Source of the DNA: an uncultured Bacteroides sp.
GTDB lineage: Bacteria; Bacteroidota; Bacteroidia; Bacteroidales; Bacteroidaceae
Assembly: GCA_947646015.1 (NCBI GenBank)
Contig: CANSEY010000011.1
Location: 41,455-105,454 of the forward strand
DNA length: 64,000 nt
Direction of reading: 5' to 3'
Positions 63,189 to 64,000 of this stretch are shown one piece after another. Position 1 is the first letter of the stretch, and each line of letters begins with the position of its first letter. Both the position numbers and the translations under genes were made by a program. The notes beneath the pieces are model-generated. The model was not told where the DNA came from. It did not search any database and was given only the letters and a program-made list of their open reading frames with translations.

Positions 63189-64000
63189 TTATCTATCCAA
63201 GACCTCAAATCTCGGTGAGTTCTTGGATTTAAACTCAGGTACCACTCTCTTCATTAGTTTCACTGTGTCCATGATCTTTACCGTACGGGATAACTTCTCA
63301 AACTCTCCGTAAGTTTCAAGAATATCAGCATACTCATAATGACGTACCTTAGCTATCATAATTTTCTTATTCTCGGTAGGAATCGTATTCTCTTTATCGC
63401 TCAGGACTTCTTCATAAAGCTTCTCACCCGGACGCAAGCCCGTAAACTCTATCTCAATATCTTCACCGGGACGATAACCGGCCAATTCGATCATACGGGT
63501 GGCCAGATCAACAATCTTCACGGCTTTTCCCATCTCAAAGACAAAAATCTCATTGCCTTCACCCATAGTAGCGGCCTCCATTACCAAGCGACAAGCTTCG
63601 GGAATAGTCATAAAGAAACGAATGATATCGGGGTGAGTCACTGTGACAGGACCGCCATTCTCGATCTGTTCTTTAAAACGGGGAATTACAGAGCCGTTAC
63701 TACCCAATACGTTACCAAAACGGGTAGTGATAAATTTGGTATGACCTTTTACTTTTCCCTCACGGATAGCACAGCCCAAGCTCTGTACATAGATTTCAGC
63801 TAATCGTTTCGAGCATCCCATTACATTGGTAGGATTTACAGCCTTATCGGTAGAAACCATGATCATCTTTTCAGCTCCGTATTCAACTGCCATATCAGCA
63901 ACCTGGCGAGAGCCGACAACGTTGACTAATACAGCTTCACAGGGATTTTCCTCCATTAATGGAACATGCTTATAGGCAGCGGCATGAAAGATTATCTGAG
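63189..64000 (-). CDS. CapD/FlaA1-type nucleoside-diphosphate-sugar dehydratase, C-terminal part (cut by window edge)
   Basis: The frame is open to the window edge (IIFHAAAYKHVPLMEENPCE at the right), so the apparent ATG at 63956 is internal. STDKAVNPTNVMGCSKRLAE, TTRFGNVLGSNGSVIPRFKE and MGKAVKIVDLATRMIELAGY are those of the polytopic CapD/WbpM or short FlaA1 dehydratases. The missing part would show which. It converts UDP-GlcNAc to a 4-keto-6-deoxy sugar. It is 34 bases before ugd, so the operon starts further right. Confidence 0.87.
   Translation of the reverse strand, partial: QIIFHAAAYKHVPLMEENPCEAVLVNVVGSRQVADMAVEYGAEKMIMVSTDKAVNPTNVMGCSKRLAEIYVQSLGCAIREGKVKGHTKFITTRFGNVLGSNGSVIPRFKEQIENGGPVTVTHPDIIRFFMTIPEACRLVMEAATMGEGNEIFVFEMGKAVKIVDLATRMIELAGYRPGEDIEIEFTGLRPGEKLYEEVLSDKENTIPTENKKIMIAKVRHYEYADILETYGEFEKLSRTVKIMDTVKLMKRVVPEFKSKNSPRFEVLDR

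Noticed and set aside
37000-64000. Invertible promoter of a phase-variable capsule
   Set aside because: I found no pair of flanking inverted repeats around a promoter and no recombinase or upxY/upxZ gene. Any such switch would lie right of the window, where the operon begins.
1-64000. tRNA or rRNA genes, integrated phage or complete insertion sequence
   Set aside because: No stretch with tRNA-like or rRNA-like sequence and no transposase, integrase or phage structural gene was recognised on either strand by eye. A tRNA scan would settle the first.

Overview
The window is chromosomal DNA of a Bacteroides species, probably from the B. thetaiotaomicron/ovatus/fragilis part of the genus. Four things point there. 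Many genes start shortly after a match to the Bacteroides -7 promoter element TAnnTTTG, while Shine-Dalgarno sites are mostly absent. A BlaI/M56-peptidase pair, an RnfBCDGEA operon led by an RseC-family gene, and an HU-like gene with a 30-residue 'smalltalk' gene are all present. The right half is a long one-strand capsule operon of the Bacteroides type. From memory, not checked, B. thetaiotaomicron has a capsule locus next to its rnf operon in a similar order.

Positions 1-26.5 kb are housekeeping. They hold the N-terminus of pyruvate phosphate dikinase, two RNA-modification enzymes (RlmD, an RluA-type pseudouridine synthase), a lipoprotein, a B12-binding radical SAM protein, an exported protein of unknown role, methionine aminopeptidase and RmuC. 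Next come a BlaI/BlaR1-like regulatory pair, two cation/proton antiporters (NhaA and a CPA2 type), LepA, a winged-helix protein, an mntH-xth-C_GCAxxG operon, a pheT-yebC-TSCPD operon, DnaB, IspE and GalE. Promoters and hairpin terminators are readable for most of these units.

Positions 26.8-32.4 kb are the Rnf operon, transcribed leftward as rseC-like, B, C, D, G, E, A. It encodes the membrane ferredoxin:NAD+ oxidoreductase that couples electron flow to ion export.

Positions 32.6-64.0 kb are a leftward capsular polysaccharide locus that enters the window already in progress (C-terminal part of a CapD/FlaA1-type dehydratase). It encodes supply of UDP-galacturonate (Ugd and a 4-epimerase), UDP-N-acetyl-L-fucosamine (FnlA/B/C-like) and a CDP-6-deoxyhexose (RfbF, RfbG, a 3,5-epimerase and a reductase). 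It also encodes a Wzx flippase, a Wzy polymerase, several glycosyltransferases, a pyruvyltransferase, a hexapeptide acetyltransferase, a MurB-like flavoprotein and an FkbH-like HAD protein. A WecA/WbpL-like initiating transferase, a WbuC-type cupin, and Wza and Wzc export proteins close the operon. A decayed stretch (44.0-44.9 kb) holds the remains of an acyltransferase and a nucleotidyltransferase. Small genes lie between the cupin and wza, one of them a paralogue of the cupin's C-terminal helical domain. An HU-like gene and the smalltalk gene follow behind a terminator.

The points most worth a second look are: a four-copy, 22-bp-periodic array of near-palindromes between rmuC and blaR1; a BlaR1-like protein whose sensor domain is replaced by two ExbD-like repeats; the cupin-tail mini-gene; a MurB-like protein in a capsule locus; and an intergenic element with pseudoknot topology between pheT and dnaB. 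I saw no tRNA, rRNA, CRISPR array or intact insertion sequence. No wholly new multi-gene system is evident.
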